Source of the DNA: Diaporthe sp. PMI_573
Lineage: Eukaryota; Ascomycota; Sordariomycetes; Diaporthales; Diaporthaceae
Assembly (NCBI GenBank): GCA_021399435.1
Contig: JAJTUP010000076.1
Span: 186,001-250,000 of the forward strand
Direction of reading: 5' to 3'
Length of the DNA: 64,000 bases
Below are positions 41,930 through 52,430 of this stretch, piece after piece. How positions within the stretch are numbered: position 1 is the stretch's first letter; each line of letters begins with the position of its first letter. The notes beneath the pieces were generated by a model. It ran no database searches. It was not told the DNA's origin and saw only the letters and a program-made list of their open reading frames with translations. Both the position numbers and the translations under genes were made by a program.

Positions 41930-43765
41930 ATGGGTAGAAAGCGTCGAGTCTACTCACAAACACGGCCACTGGCCCGCCTCCTTCCCAAGACGCCAACTGC
42001 GACACCGGTCCACATAAACGCACTTCTTGTTGAACCGGCAGGGCCAGCAGTACAAGCGAACCATCCGATTGTGGACACTCCAGTCTCTCCGCTCTTCCAA
42101 GAGCGAAAGACGTCTTTGCAGGAGACCCTGAAGGCGATGGATGAACGCTGGGAGCAGAGGGTTAGAGATTCGACGGACCATACATGGACTGAGCCGAGAC
42201 CGCGCGAACTCCAACTGGAGACGGTCCGTGACTTCTACAACAAGATGCATGACGAGAACACCATGGAGCTGGCACACTGCGTCGTCTGCTATGAGCAGAA
42301 GGCATCCATCGATGTCTCAGACTGGAAGTGGACGGTGCTCGAGCCGTTGTATCGGCAGGCGGAACAGCGCCTCACGCGTCAGGATCGGGAACATTTCGCA
42401 TGCCGACAATGCTTCCCCCGTGAAGGGCCGGATGGGTTCCCTGTCTGCCAAGACTGTGGTCATGCCTTGGAGGCGGGTAGGCTCCCACGTGCCTGCCAAG
42501 TCAACAACCTCGGCCTCGGATGCGTTCATAGATATCCTGCGGCACTGCAATGCTTGACTCCACTGGAGGAGCGACTCATCGGCCTGTATATACCTTGTGG
42601 TTGGATCACCAAGTTCCAGATCGATATCGAGAAGGCCACCAACGGCCGATATCGTAAGCATAAGAAGGGCCACATCACTGTTTTCCCAAACGACGTGGAG
42701 AATTTGGTGTCTGAAGTGCTCCCGCACCCCATGGTCGACGAGGTAGAGAGGATCCACGTGTGCTTCGTAGCACCGCGGAAGCCGGTGCCTACAGACATTG
42801 CCTGGATGATGTCGGTCCATCCACAGCGGCTGAAACGCGCGCTTACCTGGCTGAAGCGGTATAACCCGTTATACCGAGATATTTGTATCAGTGAGGAGAA
42901 CCTCCGGAGCTGGGGGGACTGGTGTGCTGGTACCGAGGTGCCGGAGGCTATATTCGACAACATGGTTCCGTACGAGCTGAGCCCAGAGGACCAAATCCGG
43001 ACTGGACACTATGTGTCGGCCGTTGAGCGCGGCCGTGAAGAGCAGCCTATTCGTACCGCCGAAGAGGTGCTAGCTATGTTGGAGCACCGCGAAGACGACG
43101 TTGTGCGCCAAGAGAATGAAAGCAACGCGAGACTAGGCGGCCTGCAGGCGCGGCATCTCCAGACAGAAGAGCTAGATCCACGCCACATAGAGCAAGAGCT
43201 AACCGAGATGGTCTCGACAGGGATGTTGGGGCTCGACGAGGCGGCTGACCACGGTCCCAGAGAACGGCTTCGGTGGTTCCGGGCCGGCCTGGACCAGATT
43301 GATGGTCGCCATCGGGGTAAGAAGCGCAGGCGCAACGAGGATGGCATCGGATACTTTGCCGGCACGACGGAGCCCTTTATTATCAACCAGCGGGGTGAGG
43401 AGTATGCCGACAGTAATGACCCCGACTTCTTCCCCAAGACCTTCCCCTGCCTGTTCCCGTGGGGCCGAGGAGGGCCTAAGTTAGCGGAGGAAGCCGGTAT
43501 CGGATTCACGGACATCAATAGTAGCCGTAGTGAAGACCGTAACTTCACCCTGCAGAGTTGGGCGAGATTGCTGCTCCAGAGACATGGTGTGTACCCGCCG
43601 AACAGGAAGGTCGGACCGAATTGACTAGTAGCAGGCGGCCTTTTCGCGACGCATCCAGCCTTTCCCTTCCTCATATACAATATGCTGGTACGCTCGGAGA
43701 ATCGGCGGATTAGCTATATACGTATGCAAAAGCGGTCCTTTGCGCGGGTGGAGGTCTATCCTACG
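41930..43765 (+). pseudogene. Helitron protein fragment (DUF6570-like region)
   Basis: The frame from ATG 41930 (MGRKRRVYSQ) to 43624 matches the N-terminal part of fungal Helitron Rep/helicase proteins. It has cysteine pairs (CVVCYEQ; CRQCFPR; CQDCGHAL), then the DUF6570-like block LTPLEERLIGLYIPCGWITK, HKKGHITVFPNDVENLVSEV and ERIHVCFVAPRKPVPTDIAW, and finally FPKTFPCLFPWGRGGP. After the stop, another frame (about 43645-43765) continues with FATHPAFPFLIYNMLVRSEN, the expected next part of the Helitron-like domain, so a frameshift lies near 43620. The HUH nuclease centre and the Pif1-type helicase are missing; the sequence ends at the hAT-7 remnant. Rolling-circle transposition by this copy is impossible. 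Confidence 0.78.
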
Positions 43766-44258
43766 ATTTAAAGGTGTTCACCTCACATTGTCGAGTATCT
43801 GTTTTACTGTTTTTGTTAATAAGGATTCTTAAATAAGTCAAGTGAATCAGCGTATTGATCAAATCTTGTTCCTTCGGCTCCGTGGGGTTCAACTGTAGGA
43901 TTGTTGCAATGGACTGATGTGCTTTCTCAGATGCCTTTGCAGGCTTTTGCCTCTTGCCCGTCGGATCCATGATGCCATTGTGGTCCGTGTACAGGTGACC
44001 CTCAGCGTTCTGCAACCCTTTGATGGCATAACTCTTTGGCCTCGGCCGCTTTTGCTTGATGCAAAGACAACACACCCATCGGCGTTCCCCCTTCTGGGCA
44101 AGCTGGATATCGTAGCCGAATTGATATACCCATTGACGCACTTGGCCGTCTCTCTCCGTCAAGGTCCAGCCTTTGTAGAGCTGACAGAGCCGTTGATTGT
44201 CTTCTTCTGTACGTTCTGGAACGGGCGTGGTTGACTTGGTAGGATGGAAGGTGGCCAT
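43765..44258 (-). pseudogene. hAT-7 transposase, N-terminal fragment
   Basis: ATG 44258 starts MATFHPTKSTTP. The next region matches the N-termini of hAT-2 and hAT-5: LYKGWTLTERDGQVRQWVYQ, FGYDIQ, then a zinc finger (WVCCLCIKQKRPRPKSYAIK...GHLYTDH, about residues 60-100) and TILQLNPTEPKEQDLINTLI. After that the sequence becomes unrelated and the frame ends. The catalytic core is absent, so this is a dead fragment. Confidence 0.78.
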
Positions 44259-44324
44259 TTCGATTTGAGGTAGTAAGGTCGTAACAGTAAAACCTCCCAG
44301 AATAGACTTGTTTAACTTTGTGTA

Positions 44325-46650
44325 ACGTGGTTGGACAGTCAGCGAGCGATGACACTAAGCGAGCGATTTTTAGGTAAACCACCAACTTTAGCCAACCCCA
44401 GCAGCCACCCAAGGCAAAAAGGTCAATTGTATTTGGTACCAATTGGTGCCAATTGCTTTAAACTCCTTATTTTAAAATGATTTGGTCAATTTGGAGGTGT
44501 GGTGGGGGTGCAGTGCCAGTCTGAAAGCTTAAGGTTTTGGTGGGCTGGTTTGTTTTTGGTGCAGATCGCGTCCCTATTTTTCGCGTCAGTGTCGCATCAT
44601 TCTACCTACTTAAATACTCTACACGCTAGAAATCAACAACCATAATGCCAATCTACTCAAAAGAAGACAAGATCCTTCTAGCCCTTCAGGCTATTACAAA
44701 ATCAAAAACAACCAATAAAAAACCCTTAAGTGCGCTTCGGGCTGCACAGATCTTTGGTGTCCCCTACTCCACTCTTAAGCACAGGATGAATAACCGACCT
44801 CATCGCAAAGAATTACGCGTCGAGAAGCATAAACTTGACCCGGTTGAAGAGCAAACACTTGTTCAATATATCATTGAGCAAGATGCACGAGGATTTCCAA
44901 TGCGGCTTTCTGGTGTGGAAGATATGGCCAACCTCCTGCTGGCATCGCGTGATGGCAAGCCTGTTGGTACTAAATGGGCACGACGCTTCGTGGATGCACA
45001 ACCAAGCTTGAAGACCAGGTTTAATCGGCCTTATGACTACCAGAGGGCCCTCTGCGAAGATCCAGAGGTTATTGGGAACTGGTTCCGGCTACTCCGTAGC
45101 ATGATGGCCAAGTATGGGATCACAGACGACGACCTGTACAACTTTGACGAAACTGGCTTCATGATGGGCGTGATAACTGCATCAATGGTTGTTACACGTT
45201 CTGATCGACACGGAAAAGCCAAATCTATTCAACCTGGAAACCGGGAATGGGCAACAGCTATTGAATGTATCAATGCGAAGGGCTGGTGTATCCCGCCGTT
45301 CGTGATCGTCCAGGGCGCCTACCACCTTGCCAACTGGACAACGGAGTCTGGCTTCCCACCAAGCTGGATAATCAAGCCTACTCCAAATGGGTGGACAGAT
45401 AACGAGACTGGTCTAGAATGGATTCGGCACTTCAACAAGCATACAGTCAAGCGGACCAAGGGTAAATACCGGATGCTTATCCTGGACGGGCATGAAAGCC
45501 ATGTATCAGCAGAGTTCGAGCAGTACTGCAGGGAGAACAACATTATCCCTATTAGCATGCCACCACATTCATCTCATCTGCTCCAGCCATTGGACGTTGC
45601 ATTGTTCTCGCCATTGAAGCGTGCATACGGCGATGAGATCAACCTCTTCATCCGGGCCTCGATCAACCACATCACCAAGTCCGAGTTCTTCATTGCGTTT
45701 AAGGCAGCCCACGACAAGGTCTTTACGGAAGAAAACATGAAAGCTGGGTTTAGAGGGGCTGGTATTTCTCCATGGGACCCAGATTCTGTCATTTCTAAGC
45801 TGGATGTCCGCCTACAAACTCCAGTGCAATCCCTCCCCGTGTCACCATCGAAATGGGAATCACAAACACCCTCTAATGCCCACCAGACTATCCAGCAATC
45901 AAGTTTTATCAAGGGCAGGATCTCTGCCCATCAGGGCAGCTCCCCTACACCAATTCTTGAGGCAGTTGAAAAGTTTACAAAAGGTGCACAAGCAATGGCG
46001 CATCAGATCACTCTTTTGAGTGATCGGGTACGTACTCTTGAGAAGGCTAATATAGGGCTTGCCAAGCGCCGGAGGGCTAAAAGAACACGAGTGCAGCTGG
46101 GAGGAGCACTTAGTATTGAGGAATCCCAGGTGATAATTGAAGAGAAGCAAAAGGGGAAGCGGCCAGCTAGTGAAATGGCTGGTGGTGCCGAAGGGGCAGT
46201 CCGCGGCGGACCGCCCCAACGACGATGTGGTAACTGCGGTGAGACTGGGCATAATGCAAGAACTTGTGAGAAAGATGTAGAAGGGTCTAGTCAGTCAGAT
46301 TCCGAGTGTATAATAGTACATTCTTAAGCGGTCCGCGGCGGTCCGCCCAAATAGTTGACCTGGCTGGTGTAGAATTGAGGTTGATCCTGTATGTCTGAAA
46401 TGCTCCATTTTGGTGGGGAAGTTGATTTTCCCACCAAAAGTCAGCCACTTCAGACTGGCACTGCAGCCACGTCAACACCTCTAAATTAACTAAATCAATT
46501 AAAAATGAAGAATTGAAAGCAGTTGGCACCAATTGGTGCCAAATACAATTGACCTTTTTGCCCTGGGTGGCTGCTGGGGTTGGCTAAAGTTGGTGGTTTA
46601 CCTAAAAATCGCTCGCTTAGTGTCATCGCTCGCTGACTGTCCAACCACGT
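44325..46650 (+). mobile_element. pogo-2b, intact pogo-like element
   Basis: The element is 2326 bp, flanked by TA at 44323-44324 and 46651-46652. The terminal repeats match over about 118 bp with two or so mismatches. They begin ACGTGGTTGGACAGTCAGC as in pogo-2a, then differ for about 40 bp (GAGCGATGACACTAAGCGAG here), and become similar again at AACTTTAGCCA. Palindromic sites lie at 44433-44455 and 46522-46543. Confidence 0.93.
44645..46327 (+). CDS. pogo-2b transposase (560 aa, intact)
   Basis: The protein has the same length and layout as the pogo-2a transposase: helix-turn-helix (LRAAQIFGVPYSTLKHRMNN, about 30-50), CENP-B-like region, DDE core (NFDETGF; LILDGHESH; LLQPLDVALF) and CCHC knuckle (CGNCGETGHNARTC). 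A hand comparison gives about 19 differences in the first 57 residues and about 34 in the following 503. The changed positions include the recognition-helix area. No stops or frameshifts, so it may be active. The same start (MPIYSKEDKI) and the AT-rich leader with a TTAAATA-like box upstream support the ATG. Confidence 0.93.
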   Translation: MPIYSKEDKILLALQAITKSKTTNKKPLSALRAAQIFGVPYSTLKHRMNNRPHRKELRVEKHKLDPVEEQTLVQYIIEQDARGFPMRLSGVEDMANLLLASRDGKPVGTKWARRFVDAQPSLKTRFNRPYDYQRALCEDPEVIGNWFRLLRSMMAKYGITDDDLYNFDETGFMMGVITASMVVTRSDRHGKAKSIQPGNREWATAIECINAKGWCIPPFVIVQGAYHLANWTTESGFPPSWIIKPTPNGWTDNETGLEWIRHFNKHTVKRTKGKYRMLILDGHESHVSAEFEQYCRENNIIPISMPPHSSHLLQPLDVALFSPLKRAYGDEINLFIRASINHITKSEFFIAFKAAHDKVFTEENMKAGFRGAGISPWDPDSVISKLDVRLQTPVQSLPVSPSKWESQTPSNAHQTIQQSSFIKGRISAHQGSSPTPILEAVEKFTKGAQAMAHQITLLSDRVRTLEKANIGLAKRRRAKRTRVQLGGALSIEESQVIIEEKQKGKRPASEMAGGAEGAVRGGPPQRRCGNCGETGHNARTCEKDVEGSSQSDSECIIVHS

Positions 46651-46922
46651 TACGGATAAAACGGGGTGGAAAATCGTTTTTATTTTGTTGTTGTGGGCGA
46701 TCGAAGGTACTTAGGGTATGCGCTATTTCACAAGGAAATCCAGGTATTTTCAAACCCCACCAAAAATGTCCATTCCTTTCCACAATTTCCACATATGGAA
46801 CATGTGGAAGGGGCTCCGTGGCGTGGATATGGAAATGCAGAAGCCCGCGTGGAATGGAATGGAATGGATATGGATCCACATTATGGATCCATATGTGGAT
46901 TTCGTGGTATGGATTTGAACCC
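46651..46922. repeat. hAT-7 right terminal region with CCATATG/GGATCC repeats
   Basis: After the pogo-2b insertion the sequence moves into short repeats of TGGATATGGA, GGATCCA and CCACATATGG in both orientations, ending in ...GGATTTGAACCCTG at 46922. It matches the idea of a hAT subterminal region. Confidence 0.55.
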
Positions 46923-47285
46923 TGCCGCTGTTCGATGATTCGGGTGGCGAGCCAATGGATGACACGAGGCAGCCCTCAAGGCAGTTTTCCATTTTTTTCT
47001 TACTGTGCAACCAAGCCTCTAAGAGGCCGCATATAGGTGCATGAAGGAAAGCCCGAAAGAGCATCTGCGCCCCACTGCTGACCGAGGAGCCTACTTTTTA
47101 GTCAACCACGCGCAGCAGCGCGCCCGCGTTGCTACTAAATCAACATCATTCCATCTCTTGGTGGCGAGCATCACTTAATCAGCCCCATTTCGCTCTTGCG
47201 ACCGCCTCTGAACGCGTTTTCGGCCCACGCGGATTCCCATTGTCAGCTGACAACGTTCCCAGTCTCACATTTTCAACCCGACAAA
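46923..47285. other. Upstream region of the 14-3-3 gene
   Basis: No gene seen. It contains pyrimidine-rich promoter-like DNA and a likely 5' untranslated region ending in CCCGACAAAATGGG, a good fungal start context. Confidence 0.45.
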
Positions 47286-48324
47286 ATGGGTTCCGAGGAT
47301 GCTATCTACATGGCCAAGCTCGCTGAGCAGGCCGAGCGCTACGAGGGTACATACTGCGCTTCGATATAAAATGTCGTCCATTGGTTCGCGCTGACTTCGG
47401 CCGCAGAGATGGTCGAGAACATGAAGATCGTTGCGTCCGAGGACCGTGATATGACCGTCGAGGAACGAAACCTGCTGTCCGTCGCCTACAAGAACGTTAT
47501 CGGTGCCCGCCGTGCCTCATGGAGAATGGTCACGTCTATTGAGCAGAAGGAGAATTCCAAGGGTAATAGCACACAGATGAAGCTGATCAATGAGTACCGT
47601 CAAAACATCGAGGCCGAGCTCAACAAAATCTGCGACGACATTTTTGAGGTTCTAGACCAGCACCTCATTCCCTCCGCTAATACTGGAGAGTCCAAGGTCT
47701 TCTACGACAAGATGTAAGGATTCGCGCGTACCGGAGGCACACGACGGCTTTGATACTGATAAAACCCGAACAGGAAGGGCGACTATTACCGCTACCAGGC
47801 TGAGTTCGCCATCGACGCCAAGCGCAAGGACTCTGCCGACAAGTCTCTTAAGGCTTACAAGGCTGCTACCCAGGCCGCTCATACTGAGCTGCTTCCTACA
47901 CACCCTATCCGCCTGGGTCTTGCCCTAAACTTCTCCGTCTTCTACTACGAGATCTTGAACGCTCCTAATCAGGCCTGTCACCTAGCCAAGCAGGCTTTCG
48001 ATGCCGCCATTCCTGGTAAGCTCACATTCTAAAACGGGCTTTAATAGTGCGGCAACACATTAATACTAATCACATAATCCACAGAGCTCGACGCCTTGTC
48101 CCAGGAGAGCTGCAAGGACTCTATGCTCGTCATGCAGCTGCTTCGTGATAACTTGGTAGGCATTCCACGCGGTTCACATACAGAAGCCACAGCTGACTTA
48201 TTTCTAGACGCTCTGGACCTCATCCGATGGCGAGGCCGACCAAGCCGCGTCGAATGCTTCTGCTGCCTCGACTAAGGAGAAGCTCGCAGAGCCTGTTCCT
48301 GGGGGGCCCAAGGCTTCCGAGTAA
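47286..48324 (+). CDS. 14-3-3 family protein (265 aa, 5 exons)
   Basis: 14-3-3 proteins are dimeric cytosolic adaptors that bind phosphoserine/phosphothreonine motifs. Exons are 47286-47346, 47407-47713, 47774-48015, 48085-48155 and 48208-48324; the four introns are 52-69 bp and the frame is continuous. Diagnostic segments are [19 protein letters not shown] (dimer interface), [20 protein letters not shown] (phosphate-binding Lys and Arg), [19 protein letters not shown] (Arg-Tyr pair), [16 protein letters not shown] and LLRDNLTLWTSS. The binding residues are conserved. Compared with the usual fungal protein several normally fixed positions differ, for example [15 protein letters not shown] and [11 protein letters not shown], and the tail is longer and Ala/Ser-rich. 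This suggests a second, diverged paralogue next to transposons rather than the main housekeeping copy. Confidence 0.9.
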
Positions 48325-48948
48325 GGGCAGGGTCTCGCTCGTTTTTCCTCTATCGTCGTAGCCTGGTTGGTTCACTGGGACTCAATTTGTCTATCTTTTC
48401 TTATCAGGTGTCCTGCGTTTTTCGGTGCTCGATGAGGATTTTTGCCCTGCGAAGACCCGTCTGGTACTGTTGCTACAGCATTTGATTTTGACGCTACTTA
48501 AGTACTGTGCTATTGATCAAACCCCGGAGCTCATGCCACAATGGATGAGGGCAAATGGATGATTCAAGGAAGAATCGACGTTTGGAAGCACTTTGGAAAT
48601 CATGTAACCAGCATGGGGCAACATTACGATCGTCATCGAAAGCATCGACAAAGGCATGACACCCTCAACGTGAAGACAGCTAAAATGTACCTGCATTTTC
48701 TGGCAATGTAACACTGTGCCAACAGTTATCTATGGGAGCCGTATCACCCTGGATCACAAAAGGCATTCTTGCGGGACGAGAAATATGCCTTGCGAGGCTT
48801 ATCTGTCTGCCTGGCCAACATGTCCCGAGGCCAGAGGAACCTCCTGTGTATAAATTTCTGATTCCACCCACGAACACGTCGAGGGACACAAAGCGACACC
48901 CCAAACTGCACCCCCGTCGGAAAATATCCAAAAACAATCTTTTCCACC
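48325..48948. other. 3' region of the 14-3-3 gene and spacer
   Basis: T-rich sequence follows the stop and may hold the polyadenylation site. No further gene recognised up to 48948. Confidence 0.4.
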
Positions 48949-49310
48949 ATGGAGCCCGGTGTATTTGCAAATATCTCAGTCGAGTAACCTGCGACGGCAG
49001 AATATGTCAGGACCCTCACTGATCTAGTGGATAAAAGCTGGGATACCATCCAAGGGGCCATGACAGGACCGGAAATGCTCAAATACCTTTGCGACGCACT
49101 CGAGCACTACAAGAACATCACAGAGTCGCTGAAGGATGACCTTGAAATTAAAGACGGGTATCTCTCAACTGGTCACGAGGAAAGTTTGAAGGGATTGACG
49201 GAAGTAATCGAATATTACCGCAAAGTCTACGACGAAAACATGTCAAGAGTCGAAGCGCAGTCCGGTGTGGACCACGGCTCACACTCCAATAAGAAAGGCA
49301 TCAGGTGTTT
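48949..49310 (+). pseudogene. Helical hypothetical protein with an in-frame TAA
   Basis: A good start context (TTTCCACCATGG) opens MEPGVFANISVE, followed by TAA at 48985-48987. The same frame then continues as PATAEYVRTLTDLVDKSWD, EMLKYLCDALEHYKNITESL and LKGLTEVIEYYRKVYDENMS, which looks like genuine helical protein. A CAA-to-TAA change would explain the stop. Past about 49310 the frame turns into unlikely sequence, so a splice site or decay may follow. I do not recognise the family. Confidence 0.5.
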
Positions 49311-49689
49311 GGCGGCAGATATGGCGGCATGCCACGACACTTTTAGTCATGGCATTACCTTTACATGCACGTTTGTATTGTCCCATACGTGGCGAGGGTG
49401 CGGAGACAGATGCTGATACAAATTTGGTGATTATAGAACGCTGAGTGGAGCTTATGTCGAGACTGACAAGCTTGTCGCCGACCGCGTCACGCCTCGTCGA
49501 TGAGCGCTAGCAAGCTGCAGAGAATCGACGAGGGAAGATTCGGATACAGATGGGGGACGAGCAGGGCAGACTACCTCATCCATCGCCGCTCCATAGAGCA
49601 GACAAATAAAGAAAAATTTGCCAATTGAGAGGCCACCTTCCTTCTTGTGCCAACGATCGGGCCGAAAGCCGGACCGGCCGTTGAATTCC

Positions 49690-49965
49690 ATCCATAAAAG
49701 CCGTTCCAGAATTGTGATTGGAACTCCTTTCCCAACAATGTTTCAGTGATTCAACACCGAGACTTTTATGATCAGGAATGATGGAGCCACCCTGAACCAC
49801 GTGGGGCACAAGGCTGGAATCAGTTGCTGCAGCATTGGCTTTGTAGGCGGCCAGAGTATTGGGGGAGTCAAGGTATTGATTGATCACTCCCACCATGCCT
49901 TTCTGACAATGAATTCCAGTGGTCTGTGCCAATAATACCAGATCCGTGTCTTATTTTGAACCAGA
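49690..49965 (-). pseudogene. Remnant of an extracellular cupredoxin-like protein
   Basis: The minus strand reads IWYY then, after a missing base near 49930, AQTTGIHCQKGMVGVINQYL and NTLAAYKANAAATDSS. The His-Cys-Gln-x-Gly-Met pattern is typical of the C-terminal copper-site half of fungal serine-rich cupredoxin-like secreted proteins. The N-terminal half and signal peptide are absent and the frame is shifted. It is a decayed fragment. Confidence 0.5.
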
Positions 49966-50479
49966 TTTTGAAAATCAGTATTGTTTTCATCTTTATTCAT
50001 CGGAAAGAAAATTTAGTATTCGAGAAAACAAGGTATTCGAATTTTAGAATGCTCAACAGAAGATCGTTGAATCATAAATTTTATATAATGAATAGAACTC
50101 ATCAATGTCCTTTAAATTCCAACGATCTTCAAATAAGGAACACAATACGCAGCATAGCCTAGGAACCGTGGGCTGCTGAATAACTATATATACTGAGGTC
50201 TGGCTCAGCATGGCTCGGGAGTTCTTGATCTTGTCGGGGGTCCTAAGTCGGCATAGCGTCCTGTCGAGCCATTCGGCAACTGAAGTTGTCAGATTGGAGT
50301 GGGATCCACTGCCTTTGACCGACATTATTCAGTCATTGATCATGCTCTCACGAAAAAGATTCAATGGCTTCACCGGCGATGACCATGAGTATCTTGGATA
50401 TTTGTGCAAAGTCGTCTTCGAGGCCTCCCTGGCCTCTGCGGCTTCGCTAGAGAAGTGTATTCTCCTCCTTGAAAATGGA

Positions 50480-51300
50480 CTGCAGAGTCTATACCAACCT
50501 CAAGCCCTTGACAATCTGCTCATCTTGCGCCGGGATGAATCGAGTCCTGTCTACAGTCAGCCTGCCGAGCTTGCCGTCAATAGGTGGAATTCGGAAACGG
50601 GGTGCCAGAAACCGGGCCACAATCTGTCCACTGCTCAGCCCAGTGAGCTTATCATCAACCACTCACACAGCTTCTCAGATGATATCACAATCTCATCTGT
50701 CGAGCCTTCAAGCTGTCGGGCAGCCTTACACTCGTCACACTTTTCACAGACAAAGTCACTTAAAGAGAGCCGCAGTTCCGTCGATTCAACTGCCTCCCCA
50801 TTCGCGTCCCGAAATGTCTAGGTAATTCGTGTTAGTCAGAGTGTCTTGGCTCTGAGGCGCAGAATTATGAGCATTACCTGGTTGTCAACATCTTTGCGAG
50901 CAGAAGTAGTGGTTCCGGTGGCGCTCCCGGAGTTGGCTCTCCAAACCGACAAAGTTGCAGGTGCTGCTCCAGTAATGACTCCATTGCGTATACCAGCCCT
51001 GTATATCTGACCAAGATCAACATTGACCACCGTGCGAATTACACCGTTGCCTAGCTCGATCAACTTGCCGGCCTTTTGCTCAAAGCATTCCGTTGTCCGA
51101 TAATGACTCCAGTTCACCTCAACTGTTAGTCCCGGTTGTGGGTACTTACAGTTTATGTAGCGGAGAGATAATCTGGTCTAACAGGAAAGACAACCGCAAG
51201 GTCAGGGACATGTTCAAGTGTGCAGCTGACTTCACCCAAAGTACAGCACGTAATAGACACCTACGACATCGAAACTGTGAAAATAATGGGCAACAGTGAC
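50480..51300 (-). CDS. Possible multi-exon gene of unknown function
   Basis: The minus strand has coding-like segments: EVNWSHYRTTECFEQKAGKL, IRTVVNVDLGQIYRAGIRNG and SARKDVDNQ. A clean 56-bp or so intron (GTAATG...CTGACTAAC...CTAG) then leads to TFRDANGEAVESTELRLSLS, DFVCEKCDECKAARQ and, in a following piece, IVARFLAPRFRIPPIDGKLG. Upstream and downstream splice choices are uncertain and would need introns shorter than 40 bp, so the model may be broken. A 203-codon plus-strand frame (50210-50821) overlaps and looks less convincing. No family recognised. Confidence 0.35.
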
Positions 51301-51600
51301 CACACTGGATACTGCTATCAAGTATTTCCTACGTGCTTTCTTGCGAAATGACGACTGCTGCTGAGCTATCATGTCTGCAGGCAGGATCAGAGATTCCACT
51401 TGACACACTATCCGATGACTCACCCCTGCAGAAGCGCTGTGATGATGAGTCGCAACGTGACCGGAAACAGGCAAGGCAACCGCGCTATGGGTAGACCTCT
51501 GTAGATTGCATACAACCGTCTGCAAGTCTGGACTCGTATCACGATCATGGCAGACGATAATATCCAGCCAGGCTTTTAATATTCAACGTATACAAAGTAC

Positions 51601-52430
51601 TTAGCTGCCCTCAGCTTTATCTTGGCCTGCGCTGCTCTCTTCTTCTGCTACCTTGGCAAATCGGAATCGCCTGGGGCTCTCGGAAAAAGGGCTGGACTTC
51701 GGAAATGTCATTAATGGGCGTCTCATAGGCAAGCCACCCCGGGTTTCTCGGACATCAGCAGGGAAGCGATTCCACAGCGCTGAGTTTTGGGCCAGCTGGT
51801 GCTGCGGGGCAGATATGACGTTCACAGAAGCGAAGCCTGGTCCTTCCGCTTTGCCGCCTCCCTCCGAGTCTGCCGCCTCATTCGTTGGTGATGAAGAAGT
51901 CTTGGGAAGTGAGTGCTTGGGGCGTGGTTTGCCCGCAGCCGCAACCGCAGCTACTATTGAAGAACCAGCCCAACATGAGCCGAGTTTCGACTGCGCAGGT
52001 TGGTAAAACGCTGAGTCAGGAATATCGGGTGTATCTCGCCAGAAGGATGTGCTTGCCTCTTTGTCGAGCTCGGCCCCCCTCGATCGCTTGTTGTTGGGCT
52101 TCTCCTCATCGCTGTAAAAGTCCTGATTACTCTTAATGCCTTCTTCTTTCCTCTTTCTTTTCATTGGAATTGGGTCATCCAGCCGACATCTCGGCAGACC
52201 TTCCAAGTGGCCTCGATTCTTCACGATCGAGATCCCCATAGGTGTGCCATTATTAACTCGACAATGTCTCCCTGGCGTTCATCCCCGTCCATGTATTTGG
52301 GCAGCAGACTCTCCAGTGTTTTCCGCCATCGCGTCATTGATGCACTGGCTTCATCTGCTGCCACAAGGATCGTTTCACTCCCGCCCCCCTCGTGTTCACC
52401 CGATTCATCTTTCATCAGCCTTCCTCTGCT
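51601..52430 (-). pseudogene. Unknown gene, frameshifted near 52245
   Basis: One frame gives ASASMTRWRKTLESLLPKYM and DGDERQGDIVELI. A one-base shift later another frame gives NGTPMGISIVKNRGHLEGLP, then a basic segment (IPMKRKRKEE) and a long Ser/Pro-rich tail that ends FRFAKVAEEESSAGQDKAEGS-like. The two halves read naturally as one protein, with a likely nuclear localisation signal. I do not recognise it. The start is not fixed because the frame stays open upstream of 52415 without a clear ATG. Confidence 0.4.

Larger units (their letters stand above)
43765..46922 (-). mobile_element. hAT-7 remnant, carrying pogo-2b in its upstream region
   Basis: The right terminus is at about 46922. Reverse-complemented it reads CAGGGTTCAAATCCATACC, followed by ATGGATCC/CCATATG subterminal repeats (about 46770-46915). 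The transposase gene starts at 44258 on the minus strand and runs leftward but is cut off near 43855. No left terminus was found. pogo-2b occupies 44325-46650 in a TA between the gene start and the subterminal repeats. Confidence 0.6.

Noticed and set aside
46905..46922. GGTTCAAATCC-like tRNA B box
   Set aside because: It is part of the hAT-7 terminus; no acceptor stem, anticodon arm or A box could be folded around it.
51123..51149. 27-bp GT-AG interval as an intron
   Set aside because: Too short for a fungal spliceosomal intron; a longer interval from an upstream GT is more likely, or the gene is broken.
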